Counted from the first letter of the stretch, positions 8,405 to 17,838 are shown. The stretch is 64,000 bases of DNA from Peribacillus frigoritolerans_B (GCF_044762665.1 NZ_JBIWES010000002.1:1-64000); one strand, 5' to 3'. Program-made: numbers and translations. The notes: a model not told the origin generated them from the sequence alone.

Positions 8405-9541
8405 TTAATAAGTCCTTACCGGGAGAATTAATTGCAGCATGGAATCATCATGTAGCGGACGAATGACAAACGGACGCATTGCACCTGTGAAATTAATTTT
8501 TATATCGGAACCTTCCAATGCCTTTAGAGCATCCATTACAAATTTGGCACTGAATGAGATCTTCAGGTCTTCACCTTCAATGGCTTCTGCCTGAACCTCC
8601 TCAATTACTTTACCAATTTCAGGAGTATTGGAAGAGACTTCGATTATACGGCCTTCCAAGGTTGTCAATTTGACGACATTATTTCTTCCTTCTCTCGCCA
8701 ATAAAGAAGCCCTGTCGATCGCTTGAAGGAAATCCTTGGTGTGAACAGTCACATCGGTTTTGCTATCCGATGGAATCAAGCGTGATGTATCAGGATAATT
8801 CCCTTCAAGCAGTCTTGAGAAGAATAATAAATTTTCAGCTTTGAAAAGTACTTGGTTTTCGGTAATGACGATTTCAATGAGTTCGTTCGTATCATCTAGG
8901 ATTTTACTTAACTCATTCAGACTTTTACCTGGGATTACAACGCTATAGGTCCCGTTAATTTTATTTTCTATTTTGGCTGTTCTCATTGCAAGCCTATGAC
9001 TATCTGTTGCAATACAGGTCAATTCGTCATCTTGAACCTTTAAGTTTACACCTGTTAAGATGGGGCGTGTTTCTGACGTGGACACTGCAAACCCAGTTTG
9101 GCGGATAAGGGTCTTTAAAAGGTCCGTTGGAAGCTTGAAAATATTTTCTTCTTCAATGATCGGAAGATGTGGATATTCCTCAGGATCCAGTCCATTTAGA
9201 TTAAATTCAGCTTTTCCCGAGCGAATAATCGTTTGAAAGTTATTCTCCACTTCAATTTCTACAGTATCCATCGGCAGCTTTTTGACAATTTCACTGAAAA
9301 AACGGGCATTCAGGACAATACCGCCGCTGCTTTTAACTTCAACAATCTCATCTCCATCAACCTCAGCGGGAATGAATGATTGGATGGAGATATCAGAATC
9401 ACTACCTGTTAGGGTGACCCCCTCACTAGTAACGCTTATCTTTATCCCCGTTAGAATCGGAATCGTCGTCCTTGATGTGACTGCTTTCATTACTTCTTGG
9501 ACACTATGAACTAATCGATCTCTTTGGATTATAAATCTCAT
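8405..9541 (-). CDS. dnaN: DNA polymerase III beta subunit (sliding clamp)
   Basis: A 378-residue clamp protein with three repeated beta-clamp domains, the same length as in B. subtilis. It begins MRFIIQRDRLVHSVQEVMKAV and ends with the conserved QLILPVRTY. It tethers the replicative polymerase to DNA and is a docking site for many repair factors. The ATG at 9541 follows GGAGGATGAAAC. It lies 192 bp after dnaA, across the unwinding half of oriC, and is closed by its own terminator. Confidence 0.98.
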   Translation of the reverse strand: MRFIIQRDRLVHSVQEVMKAVTSRTTIPILTGIKISVTSEGVTLTGSDSDISIQSFIPAEVDGDEIVEVKSSGGIVLNARFFSEIVKKLPMDTVEIEVENNFQTIIRSGKAEFNLNGLDPEEYPHLPIIEEENIFKLPTDLLKTLIRQTGFAVSTSETRPILTGVNLKVQDDELTCIATDSHRLAMRTAKIENKINGTYSVVIPGKSLNELSKILDDTNELIEIVITENQVLFKAENLLFFSRLLEGNYPDTSRLIPSDSKTDVTVHTKDFLQAIDRASLLAREGRNNVVKLTTLEGRIIEVSSNTPEIGKVIEEVQAEAIEGEDLKISFSAKFVMDALKALEGSDIKINFTGAMRPFVIRPLHDDSMLQLILPVRTY

Positions 9542-9555
9542 GTTTCATCCTCCAA

Positions 9556-9605
9556 TTTTTTATTGCCGAATAGGCATATTTATTAATAATTTTTATTAAA
9601 AAAGA
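9556..9605. other. oriC DNA unwinding element (AT-rich)
   Basis: About 50 bp between dnaN and the trinucleotide track that is almost wholly A/T (ATTTATTAATAATTTTTATT core). It has the place and composition of the B. subtilis dnaA-dnaN unwinding element. Confidence 0.7.
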
Positions 9606-9623
9606 TAGTAGTAATAGTAGTAG
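9606..9623 (+). other. DnaA-trio track of oriC
   Basis: Six consecutive trinucleotides read TAG TAG TAA TAG TAG TAG. Read 3'-5' these are GAT/AAT repeats, the DnaA-trio element known in B. subtilis to direct DnaA filament growth on one strand. The track is followed by a short GC-rich step and then a perfect DnaA box at 9636. Confidence 0.8.
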
Positions 9624-9635
9624 GTCCTGTTGATA

Positions 9636-9719
9636 TGTGGATAAGTCCACTCAACCTAAGGAAAAACAGTCTATCCACATGTGGACAGACTGTGTGTAAG
9701 TAGTCGTCAGTTATTCACA
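9636..9719. other. DnaA boxes, dnaA-dnaN half of oriC (incC-like)
   Basis: Perfect boxes: TGTGGATAA at 9636-9644 (reverse) and TTATTCACA at 9711-9719. Near matches: CTATCCACA 9671-9679, TGTGGACAG from 9679 and TGTGTGTAA 9691-9699. Together with the trio track and AT region they form the opening half of the bipartite origin. Confidence 0.85.
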
Positions 9720-9733
9720 TTATCCAGAATCTA

Positions 9734-11083
9734 TTATACCCTCAGCTGGTCCTGGATTTCTTTAACCTGACGTTGAAGCTGGGTGTCCGTTTGCATGAGT
9801 TTGGAGATTTTTTCATGCGCATGGATAACGGTCGTATGATCACGGCCCCCAAATTCATCACCTATCTTGGGCAGGGATGAGTCCGTTAACTCCCTGGAAA
9901 GATACATGGCAATCTGTCTTGGAAAGGCAACTGATTTAGTCCGTTTTTTCGCCTTGAAATCCTCAAGTTTGACACTATAATGTTCACCGACCGTCTTCTG
10001 GATTTCCAAGATGGTGATTATTTTAGGTTTTGAGCTAGGGATGATGTCTTTTAATGCTTCAGCTGCCAAATCCGCATTTATATCTTTATTAATCAATGAA
10101 GAATAAGCGACGACACGAATAAGTGCACCTTCAAGCTCACGAATATTGGAATCGATTTGGTTGGCAATATAGAGCATGACTTCATTCGGGATATCAAGAC
10201 CCTCAGCTTTTGCTTTTTTACGCAATATGGCAATCCGCGTTTCCAGATCAGGAGGTGTGATATCCGTGATCAAGCCCCACTCAAACCTTGAACGGAGGCG
10301 ATCCTCGAGTGTAGGTATCTCTTTTGGCGGGCGGTCACTCGAGATGACGATCTGTTTGCTTTCTTCATGCAGCGCATTGAATGTATGGAAAAACTCTTCT
10401 TGAGTTTGTTCTTTTCCCGCAAGAAATTGAATATCATCAATTAATAAAACATCAACACTTCGGTATCTATCACGGAATTCCCCAGCTTTATTGTCCCGGA
10501 TTGAGTTGATGAATTCATTCGTGAACTTTTCAGACGATAAATAAACGACCTTTGCATTCGGATTATGCTCAAGAACATAATGCCCGATGGCATGCATTAA
10601 ATGAGTTTTTCCAAGACCTACGCCCCCGTAAATGAATAAGGGATTATAGGCTTTGGCCGGAGCTTCTGCGACAGCGAGAGACGCGGCATGGGCAAAACGA
10701 TTGCCGGAGCCGATGACAAATGTATCGAAGGTATTTTTCGCATTCAGCATATGCTGTGGAAATGCAGCATGCTCTTTATCCTGTTTTTTTATCTTTTTAG
10801 GCTGAACAGGAACGGCAAAATCATCATCTTCTTGATTGGGGGGAATGATGAATTTCGCTTCCAATTCCTCACCGGTAAGTTCAAACAATACATCGGAAAT
10901 AAGATGGGAATAGCGTTCTTCAAGCCAATCCCTGGCAAATTCATTGGGAGCGGTGACTGTTAATGTATCACCTTGCAGTAAATAAGCCTTGGTTGATTTA
11001 AGCCAAGTTTCAAAGCTTGGTTTACTGATTTTCTTTTCGATTTTTCCGAGCGCCTGGTTCCAGAGGCTATCGATGTTATCCAA
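9734..11083 (-). CDS. dnaA: chromosomal replication initiator DnaA
   Basis: A 449-residue AAA+ initiator that binds DnaA boxes and opens oriC. Domain I covers residues 1-80 and a short linker follows. Walker A is GGVGLGKT (153-160), Walker B LLIDDIQ, and the C-terminal DNA-binding helix carries GGRDHTTVIHAHEKI. It starts with TTG at 11083, preceded by GGAGGG; no better start is in frame. The flanking box clusters on both sides imply both origin function and autoregulation of dnaA. Confidence 0.98.
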   Translation of the reverse strand: MDNIDSLWNQALGKIEKKISKPSFETWLKSTKAYLLQGDTLTVTAPNEFARDWLEERYSHLISDVLFELTGEELEAKFIIPPNQEDDDFAVPVQPKKIKKQDKEHAAFPQHMLNAKNTFDTFVIGSGNRFAHAASLAVAEAPAKAYNPLFIYGGVGLGKTHLMHAIGHYVLEHNPNAKVVYLSSEKFTNEFINSIRDNKAGEFRDRYRSVDVLLIDDIQFLAGKEQTQEEFFHTFNALHEESKQIVISSDRPPKEIPTLEDRLRSRFEWGLITDITPPDLETRIAILRKKAKAEGLDIPNEVMLYIANQIDSNIRELEGALIRVVAYSSLINKDINADLAAEALKDIIPSSKPKIITILEIQKTVGEHYSVKLEDFKAKKRTKSVAFPRQIAMYLSRELTDSSLPKIGDEFGGRDHTTVIHAHEKISKLMQTDTQLQRQVKEIQDQLRV

Positions 11084-11379
11084 ACTTATCCCTCCTTTGC
11101 AAAAAATTTTTAATAATTGTATCTAAATGTATAGGCACAAATAAACTCATCGATTGCCGTCTTTATATTAATTTTGACAGCAAAGGTTCGGTGAGCTGTA
11201 TAAGGGATTTTTGTGTTGTGTAATATGGAGTGCCCAAAACTATATCTTGCGCTGTACAACCTTTGTACAGACTACATCTGGTGAGCCAGTGTAGATTTGA
11301 ATGTTTATTCATCAACAGGTATTTTAAGAAATATATAATAATAAAGAAGAAAAAAGGGTTTTCGACAATATCCACCATC

Positions 11380-11642
11380 TGTGGACAGATTGATATACAC
11401 AGGTCGGATAAACTATCCACAAGTTATACACAGTCTGTGGATAAACGTTACCTGTTGATAAAGTTATTCAGAGTGAAAACACAAATATAATATCAGAAAT
11501 TCAGGCGTCTTGCAATGGGTTAGAAAACTTTATCCACAACTTACCGAGCTTGTGGGAAAAACTTTTCCACAGGCTATTGTTATGTGCAAAAGTCTATAAA
11601 ATGGGATGTGGATAGAAAAAAACATGTCGAATTTTATCCACA
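11380..11642. other. oriC DnaA-box cluster upstream of dnaA (incA/incB-like)
   Basis: Four perfect 9-mers: TTATACACA 11424-11432, TGTGGATAA 11436-11444 (reverse), TTATCCACA 11530-11538 and TTATCCACA 11634-11642. One-mismatch boxes: CTATCCACA 11413-11421, TTTTCCACA 11563-11571, TGTGGATAG 11607-11615. The whole 11084-12016 stretch holds no convincing gene; short open frames there cross the boxes and lack family features. It is the regulatory half of oriC plus the divergent dnaA and rpmH control regions. Confidence 0.9.
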
Positions 11643-11940
11643 GACCGTGATTATAGGCTCGAATTAATTCGATTTGAACCAAGTTGTTCAAGCTGATGAC
11701 CTGCATGGAGAAAGATCGAAAATGATTCAGGTTCATTCTTATTATTTGTCGAATGGTGTGTCGCAAGGGAGGATTCCTTGCGATTTCTATTTGTGCTCAT
11801 GGATAAAATGATGGAAATTTTCCTTTCCCCAAAAATTTCTATATCAGTTCGGAGCAAAATCATTTACAATAGGCTAGGTAGTAAAAAAAGGCCTACTGGA
11901 CATTGAGCATTAAAAAAAGAAATATTTTTTATGGATGAGG

Positions 11941-11970
11941 TTGACAAGTAGAAACCTCCATCTATATAAT
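11941..11970 (+). promoter_or_regulatory. rpmH promoter (SigA)
   Basis: Perfect -35 TTGACA (11941-11946) and perfect -10 TATAAT (11965-11970) with an 18 bp spacer, 46 bp before the rpmH ATG. Confidence 0.85.
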
Positions 11971-12016
11971 TGTAAAGACTGTCTTTAACTGTTATTCCTC
12001 AGGGAGGTGTCATATA

Positions 12017-12151
12017 ATGAAAAGAACTTATCAACCGAATAACCGCAAACATAGTAAAGTTCACGGTTTCCGTGCACGTATGAGCACGAAAAACGGACGT
12101 AGAGTAATCGCTGCACGTCGCCGTAAGGGCAGAAAAGTATTATCTGCATAG
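12017..12151 (+). CDS. rpmH: 50S ribosomal protein L34
   Basis: A 44-residue basic protein: MKRTYQPNNRKHSKVHGF, then RMSTKNGRRVIAARRRKGRKVLSA, the full L34 signature. GGGAGGTG stands about nine bases before the ATG. First gene of the right arm from oriC. It is followed at once by a hairpin that separates most of its transcript from rnpA. Confidence 0.98.
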   Translation: MKRTYQPNNRKHSKVHGFRARMSTKNGRRVIAARRRKGRKVLSA

Positions 12152-12180
12152 ACCACTGAAAAGTCTCAGTGGTCTTTTTT
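12151..12180 (+). terminator. rpmH terminator/attenuator
   Basis: GACCACTGA, loop AAAGTC, TCAGTGGTC, then six T, beginning at the last base of the rpmH stop codon. Some read-through into rnpA is expected, as rnpA has no clear promoter of its own. Confidence 0.85.
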
Positions 12181-12231
12181 CGCAAAATAAGGGATTTACT
12201 GAGACTCAATTCATGTAATGAAGGTGTAAAA

Positions 12232-12588
12232 ATGAAAAAAAAGTTAAGGATTAAGAAAGAGGATGAATTTCAGCTTGTGTTTAAAAAAGGTGAATCTTCT
12301 GCTAATCGGCAATTCGTTGTCTATGTCCTTGAAAAGCCTGGTCAGGATTATTTCAGGATCGGCCTTTCTGTCAGTAAAAAAATCGGGAACGCCGTTGTAA
12401 GGAACCAAATCAAAAGATACATACGGCAAGCGTTTTTGGAATTGAAAGAAGATATAGAAGAGGGTAAGGATTATATTGTGATTGCTCGAAAACCAGCGGC
12501 GGAGATGGACTTTTTCCAGGTGAAAAGCAGCTTGATACATGTCCTGAAACGTTCTAAATCACTAAACTTTAAAATGAAAAAACAATAA
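12232..12588 (+). CDS. rnpA: ribonuclease P protein component
   Basis: A 118-residue protein subunit of RNase P, which assists the RNA subunit in trimming tRNA 5' leaders. The family helix appears as GNAVVRNQIKRYIRQAF, where the usual RNRIKR is RNQIKR. The frame is open further upstream, but that would run through the rpmH terminator; the ATG at 12232 with AAGGTG six bases before it is the right start. It lies between rpmH and yidC as in other Bacillaceae. Confidence 0.95.
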   Translation: MKKKLRIKKEDEFQLVFKKGESSANRQFVVYVLEKPGQDYFRIGLSVSKKIGNAVVRNQIKRYIRQAFLELKEDIEEGKDYIVIARKPAAEMDFFQVKSSLIHVLKRSKSLNFKMKKQ

Positions 12589-12762
12589 AGTCCCCTCAAT
12601 ATCGAATAAGCACTCCTCGGATCATGTGGTTACTTTGTAAGATGACATAGAAAATTCCGATTGTAACTGTGGAAAAAGTGGATTACTTTTCCTTGAAATC
12701 TGCTAATAAACAGTTCACAATTGTTTCAAAAAAGATTGATTGCAGTTAGGAGGAAATTACGG

Positions 12763-13551
12763 TTGAAAAAACGAATATTACTCATTATTGGACTAGCCTC
12801 GATAATGATGCTGTTGGCAGGGTGTACGGAAATTAAAGAACCTATTACTGCGGATAGTGAAGGTTTTTGGAATTCATACATTGTCTATCCATTATCAGCC
12901 CTGATCATCTGGCTTTCCGAAGCATTTGGCGAAAACTATGGTTTGGGAATCATCGGCGTTACACTAATCATTCGCTTGGCATTACTTCCATTAATGATCA
13001 AACAGGTGAAAAGCTCGAAAGCAATGCAGGCCATTCAGCCTGAAATGAAAGAACTTCAAGCTAAATACAGCTCAAAAGATGCTGCCACACAACAAAAACT
13101 ACAGCAAGAAACAATGGCTCTATTTTCGAAATATAATGTGAATCCATTGGCGGGATGTTTGCCGATATTGGTGCAAATGCCGATTTTGATCGGATTTTAC
13201 CATGCAATCAGCCGTACGGAAGAAATTGCTTTACATAGTTTTCTTTGGTTTGATTTAGGTTCCCCGGATCCGGTTTATGTTTTACCGGTCGTTGCCGGTA
13301 TCACCACTTTTATCCAGCAAAAGATGTCCATGGTTGGAATGAACTCCAATCCACAAATGGCTGCACAAATGACGATGATGCTTTACATCATGCCAATCAT
13401 GATTGTTGTATTTGCTATTAATTTCCCCGCTGCTCTTTCTCTTTACTGGGTAGTTGGTAACCTTTTTGGTATCGTTCAAACATATTTCATCAAAGGTCCG
13501 GATCTTAGAAAAGCAGCTGCGGAAAACGCGGGAGGGGCAAAGAAAAAGTGA
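12763..13551 (+). CDS. yidC: membrane protein insertase YidC (SpoIIIJ type)
   Basis: A 262-residue lipoprotein insertase that places proteins in the membrane, with or without SecYEG; the Bacillus SpoIIIJ version is also needed for forespore SigG activity. The signal peptide ends in a lipobox LLAG-Cys21, followed by several membrane spans (YGLGIIGVTLIIRLALLPLMI; NPLAGCLPILVQMPILIGFYHAI; MLYIMPIMIVVFAINFPAALSLYWVVGNLF). The preferred start is TTG at 12763 with AGGAGG ten bases upstream; an earlier in-frame start at 12721 has no ribosome site. Its stop overlaps the jag start by four bases. Confidence 0.95.
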   Translation: MKKRILLIIGLASIMMLLAGCTEIKEPITADSEGFWNSYIVYPLSALIIWLSEAFGENYGLGIIGVTLIIRLALLPLMIKQVKSSKAMQAIQPEMKELQAKYSSKDAATQQKLQQETMALFSKYNVNPLAGCLPILVQMPILIGFYHAISRTEEIALHSFLWFDLGSPDPVYVLPVVAGITTFIQQKMSMVGMNSNPQMAAQMTMMLYIMPIMIVVFAINFPAALSLYWVVGNLFGIVQTYFIKGPDLRKAAAENAGGAKKK

Positions 13552-14168
13552 AAAAAGTGACTGCTACAGGACAATCTGTCGAAGAAGCAGTAAATTTAGC
13601 TTTAGCTCAACTGAACAGCACTAAGGATCGCGTAGAGATTGAAATAGAAGATGAAGGCAAAAAAGGATTTTTTGGTTTATTTGGTGCAAGGAAGGCTATC
13701 GTCCATGTGACATTGCCTCCAGATCCCATTGAAGAGACACTTGGATTTTTGAAGAATGTCTGCGTGGAAATGGGAGTCAATGCACAAATTGATGTCACCC
13801 GTAAAGGTAAGAACGTAACATTTCATTTATCAGGTGATAAAATTGCATTATTGATTGGAAAAAGGGGTCAAACGCTAAATTCACTTCAGTATTTAGCACA
13901 GCTGGTAGCAAATCGATATTCGAAGCAGTTTTTGAATATTACCGTAGATGCAGAAGATTATCGAAATCGCCGCAATGACACTTTAATCCAATTGGCTGAA
14001 AGAATGGCAAATAAAGCCATGAAAACAGGTAAAGCTGTTTCACTCGAGCCGATGCCATCCTATGAACGGAAGGTCATCCATAATGCCCTCTTGGATTATC
14101 CAAAAATAAAAACAACCTCAAGTGGGACTGAGCCGTATCGTCACTTGGTCATTACTCCACTTAAATGA
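13548..14168 (+). CDS. jag: RNA-binding protein Jag/KhpB
   Basis: A 206-residue protein with three parts. An N-terminal Jag domain holds KKGFFGLFGARKAIVHV. A KH domain has the GKRGQTLNSLQYL loop. A C-terminal R3H domain has NRRNDTLIQLAERMANKA, then PSYERKVIHNALLDYP. It overlaps yidC by four bases (GTGA), a classic translational coupling. It is thought to work with KhpA in RNA binding and cell-envelope control. Confidence 0.95.
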   Translation: MKKVTATGQSVEEAVNLALAQLNSTKDRVEIEIEDEGKKGFFGLFGARKAIVHVTLPPDPIEETLGFLKNVCVEMGVNAQIDVTRKGKNVTFHLSGDKIALLIGKRGQTLNSLQYLAQLVANRYSKQFLNITVDAEDYRNRRNDTLIQLAERMANKAMKTGKAVSLEPMPSYERKVIHNALLDYPKIKTTSSGTEPYRHLVITPLK

Positions 14169-14200
14169 ACCTTCTGCTTTTAAGCAGGGGTTCTTTTTTT
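14167..14200 (+). terminator. jag intrinsic terminator
   Basis: GAACC..CTGCTT / AAGCAG..GGTTC stem with a slightly bulged middle, then seven T, directly on the jag stop codon. Confidence 0.75.
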
Positions 14201-14329
14201 AGGCCGTGATATCGTTGTATGTCGAATATTTTTTTTACAAAGTTTCAATTCAACAATAAGTGACATATTTCTTTTTATATTCTCTTGAGTCGAAAAGGGA
14301 ATGGAAGAAAGTGAAGCGGGGGATATTTG

Positions 14330-14392
14330 TTATTCACATGTGGATAAGTTAAAATAGGTGGTACAGAATATGGATTAACTGCATGTGGATAA
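14330..14392. promoter_or_regulatory. DnaA-box cluster upstream of mnmE
   Basis: Three perfect boxes within 63 bp: TTATTCACA 14330-14338, TGTGGATAA 14339-14347 (directly abutting, opposite strand) and TGTGGATAA 14384-14392. They lie in the 347 bp gap between jag and mnmE, about 2.7 kb from the oriC boxes. From memory, B. subtilis has a DnaA-bound cluster beside thdF (the old name of mnmE). Confidence 0.75.
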
Positions 14393-14515
14393 CTCTTGGA
14401 AGGAAGGAGTATCTACTTTTTTTCATGATTATACTGTGGTATTGTAGTAATTTAGGGATTCGACGATTTTATTATCAGAAAAAAATAGAACCATCAATAT
14501 ATAAGAGGTGAAAGC

Positions 14516-15901
14516 ATGGAATTCGATACAATCACCGCTATCTCAACTCCCTTAGGGGAAGGGGCAATCGCCATCGTTAGAATCAGCGGTGATGAGGCCA
14601 TAGAAATAGCCGACAGGATCTTTAAAGGACCAGGTGGAAAAGGATTGCTTGAAGTGAAATCACATACGATTCATTATGGCCACCTTATCCAGCCTAAAAC
14701 AGGTGAAATCATAGAGGAAGTCATGGTTTCGGTCATGATGGGTCCAAAGACATTTACAAGGGAAGATGTAGTTGAAATAAATTGTCACGGTGGAATCGTT
14801 TCGGTCAATCGGGTACTGCAGCTTATTCTCTCACAAGGTGCTCGTTTAGCGGAACCTGGTGAATTTACGAAACGGGCTTTTTTGAACGGCAGGATCGATC
14901 TTTCTCAAGCTGAGGCCGTTATGGATTTAATCCGTGCTAAAACGGATAAAGCCATGAATGTTGCATTAGGTCAAATGGAAGGCCGGCTTTCGAAATTAAT
15001 CCAAAATCTGCGTCAAGAAATTTTACAGACCCTCGCTCAAGTCGAGGTAAATATAGATTATCCGGAATATGATGATGTCGAAGAAATGACGCATCGTTTA
15101 TTTTTGGAAAAGGGCAGGTTTGTGAAGAATGAAATCGAGAAACTGCTTCACACGGCCCAACAGGGGAAAATACTTCGGGATGGGCTTGCGACCGTAATCA
15201 TAGGTCGCCCTAATGTCGGAAAATCTTCTTTGCTTAACAGCTTAGTTCATGAAAATAAAGCGATCGTCACTGATATTCCAGGTACAACACGTGACGTTAT
15301 TGAAGAGTATGTCAATGTTCGCGGTGTACCGCTTAAACTTGTCGATACAGCAGGAATTCGTGAAACGGAAGACATAGTTGAACGAATTGGAGTTGAACGG
15401 TCTCGTGCAGTATTAAAAGAAGCTGATTTAATATTGCTTGTTTTGAACTATTCCGATGATTTCACTACTGAAGATGAGAAACTATTTCAAGCGGTTGAGG
15501 GAATGGATGTTATCGTCATCATCAATAAAACAGACCTTCCGCAAAAAATCGATATGGAAAAGGTTAAGGAAAAGGCGGCATCCCATAAAATTGTTACGAC
15601 TTCATTACTGGAAGATCGAGGGGTCGATGAATTGGAAGAAGCCATCGCTTCTTTATTTTTCGAAGGTTCTTTAGAAACGGGAGACCTGACCTATGTTTCA
15701 AATGCAAGGCATATAGCTTTGCTGGGACAGGCATTACAGTCTATCGAAGATGCAATCGATGCTATTGAAATGGGTACGCCGGTTGATTTGGTTCAAATCG
15801 ATTTCACAAAAGCCTGGGAGCTGCTTGGAGAAATCATTGGCGAAAGCGTTCAGGATAATTTGATCAACCAATTGTTCTCTCAATTTTGTTTAGGAAAATA
15901 A
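14516..15901 (+). CDS. mnmE: tRNA modification GTPase MnmE
   Basis: A 461-residue GTPase that, with MnmG, builds the carboxymethylaminomethyl group on uridine 34 of certain tRNAs. An N-terminal folate-binding domain is followed by a helical domain with the G domain inserted: GRPNVGKSS (G1), DIPGTTRDV, DTAGIRETED (G3), NKTD (G4). The C terminus keeps the catalytic Cys motif as CLGK, where CIGK is usual. GAGGTG lies seven bases before the ATG. mnmG starts 21 bp downstream. Confidence 0.97.
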   Translation: MEFDTITAISTPLGEGAIAIVRISGDEAIEIADRIFKGPGGKGLLEVKSHTIHYGHLIQPKTGEIIEEVMVSVMMGPKTFTREDVVEINCHGGIVSVNRVLQLILSQGARLAEPGEFTKRAFLNGRIDLSQAEAVMDLIRAKTDKAMNVALGQMEGRLSKLIQNLRQEILQTLAQVEVNIDYPEYDDVEEMTHRLFLEKGRFVKNEIEKLLHTAQQGKILRDGLATVIIGRPNVGKSSLLNSLVHENKAIVTDIPGTTRDVIEEYVNVRGVPLKLVDTAGIRETEDIVERIGVERSRAVLKEADLILLVLNYSDDFTTEDEKLFQAVEGMDVIVIINKTDLPQKIDMEKVKEKAASHKIVTTSLLEDRGVDELEEAIASLFFEGSLETGDLTYVSNARHIALLGQALQSIEDAIDAIEMGTPVDLVQIDFTKAWELLGEIIGESVQDNLINQLFSQFCLGK

Positions 15902-15922
15902 GCGTAAAAGGAGGAAAAGGAT

Positions 15923-17809
15923 ATGCAATACGAAGCAGGTAGCTATGATGTCATTGTTATTGGTGCCGGTCATGCTGGCAGTGAAGCAGGTCTTGCAGCT
16001 GCAAGAGTCGGAGCTAAAACATTGATGATCACCATTAACTTGGATATGGTCGCCTTTATGCCATGCAATCCCTCCGTTGGCGGGCCGGCAAAAGGGATAG
16101 TCGTTAGGGAAATTGACGCTTTAGGCGGAGAAATGGGAAGGAATATCGACAAGACCCATATTCAAATGAGGATGCTCAATACGGCAAAAGGTCCGGCTGT
16201 TCGTGCGCTGCGGGCACAGGCAGATAAATTTCTCTATCAGCAAGAAATGAAAAAGACGATAGAAGACCAAGAAAATTTGACATTGATTCAAGGAATGGTA
16301 GAGGAATTAATTGTTGAAAACGACGTATGTACGGGTGTCATCACTAAAACAGGCGCGGTATACCGTGCGAAAACTGTCGTAATCACGACGGGAACATATT
16401 TACGCGGTGAAATCATTTTAGGGGAACTGAAATATTCAAGCGGCCCTAATAATCAGCAGCCTTCCATCAGGCTTTCTGAACACTTGGAGCAGTTAGGATT
16501 TGATTTGGTCCGTTTTAAAACAGGAACGCCGCCACGTGTGAATAGTTCTTCCATAGATTACAGCAAAACGGAAATTCAGCCTGGCGATGAAGTGCCGCGT
16601 GCATTTTCTTATGAAACAACAAAGTTCATAACGGATCAATTGCCATGCTGGTTAACCTATACGAATGAGGGTACACATCAGCTCATTGATGAGAATCTAC
16701 ACCGTTCACCAATGTATTCCGGAATGATTAAAGGGACCGGACCGCGTTATTGTCCATCGATAGAAGATAAAGTCGTTCGTTTTAATGATAAACCACGGCA
16801 TCAAATCTTCCTGGAACCTGAAGGTCGCAATACAAAGGAAGTTTATGTGCAAGGTTTATCCACCAGTCTGCCTGAAGATGTACAAGTGAAAATCCTGCAA
16901 ACAATTCCGGGACTTGAAAAGGCGGAAATGATGCGTGCTGGATATGCAATTGAATATGATGCTATCGTTCCTACGCAGCTATGGCCTACACTTGAAACGA
17001 AGAAAATCAAAAATCTTTATACTGCTGGCCAAATTAATGGGACATCCGGCTACGAGGAAGCAGCAGGACAAGGTTTGATGGCGGGTATTAATGCAGGATT
17101 GAATGCAATGGGGAAAGAAGAACTGATTTTAAGCCGTTCGGATGCCTATATTGGTGTTCTCATAGATGACCTTGTAACGAAAGGCACGAATGAACCATAC
17201 CGATTGCTGACTTCACGTGCAGAATATCGTTTATTATTGCGTCATGATAATGCCGATCTACGCTTAACGGAAATTGGATTCAATATCGGAATGATCAAAG
17301 AAGAACGCTACAATCGTTTCCTTATGAAAAAAGAAGCGGTTGAAATCGAAAAGGAACGACTGAAATCAAACTTCATCAAACCGACCAAAGAGGTACAAGA
17401 AGTCATTACTGCAAGTGGCGGCAGTGAGTTAAAGGATGGAATCCGTGCCTCCGATTTATTGAAAAGGCCTGAAATGGATTATTCCCATATTCAGAAGTTG
17501 GCGCCAAGTGATGTCGAACTGAGTGAAGAAGTGACGGAACAGGTCGAAATCCAGATCAAGTATGAAGGATACATCGAAAAATCCTTGCAGCAGGTCGATC
17601 GCCTGAAAAAAATGGAGAATAAAAAGATTCCAGAGAATATCGATTATGATGCAATTTCTGGTCTTGCAACGGAAGCACGTCAAAAATTAAAGCAGGTCCA
17701 CCCGCTATCAGTAGCTCAGGCTTCAAGAATTTCCGGTGTGAATCCCGCTGATGTTTCCATTTTGCTTGTTTATTTGGAACAAGGTAAAATTGCCAGAGTA
17801 TCTCAGTAA
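15923..17809 (+). CDS. mnmG: tRNA uridine-5-carboxymethylaminomethyl modification enzyme MnmG
   Basis: A 628-residue FAD enzyme and partner of MnmE. The dinucleotide-binding motif is VIGAGHAGSEAG near the N terminus. CNPSVGGPAKG and the C-terminal helical domain (EARQKLKQVHPLSVAQASRISGVNPADVSILLVYLE) follow. Length is typical. GGAGG precedes the ATG. It sits in the mnmE-mnmG-rsmG order seen in most Firmicutes. Confidence 0.97.
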   Translation: MQYEAGSYDVIVIGAGHAGSEAGLAAARVGAKTLMITINLDMVAFMPCNPSVGGPAKGIVVREIDALGGEMGRNIDKTHIQMRMLNTAKGPAVRALRAQADKFLYQQEMKKTIEDQENLTLIQGMVEELIVENDVCTGVITKTGAVYRAKTVVITTGTYLRGEIILGELKYSSGPNNQQPSIRLSEHLEQLGFDLVRFKTGTPPRVNSSSIDYSKTEIQPGDEVPRAFSYETTKFITDQLPCWLTYTNEGTHQLIDENLHRSPMYSGMIKGTGPRYCPSIEDKVVRFNDKPRHQIFLEPEGRNTKEVYVQGLSTSLPEDVQVKILQTIPGLEKAEMMRAGYAIEYDAIVPTQLWPTLETKKIKNLYTAGQINGTSGYEEAAGQGLMAGINAGLNAMGKEELILSRSDAYIGVLIDDLVTKGTNEPYRLLTSRAEYRLLLRHDNADLRLTEIGFNIGMIKEERYNRFLMKKEAVEIEKERLKSNFIKPTKEVQEVITASGGSELKDGIRASDLLKRPEMDYSHIQKLAPSDVELSEEVTEQVEIQIKYEGYIEKSLQQVDRLKKMENKKIPENIDYDAISGLATEARQKLKQVHPLSVAQASRISGVNPADVSILLVYLEQGKIARVSQ

Positions 17810-17838
17810 CGGAAATACCCGAAAAGGATTGAAAAAAC

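Noticed and set aside
11163..11863. Several open frames of 70-90 codons on both strands between dnaA and rpmH
   Set aside because: They run across DnaA boxes, lack ribosome sites and have low-complexity, non-protein-like sequence. The region is oriC.
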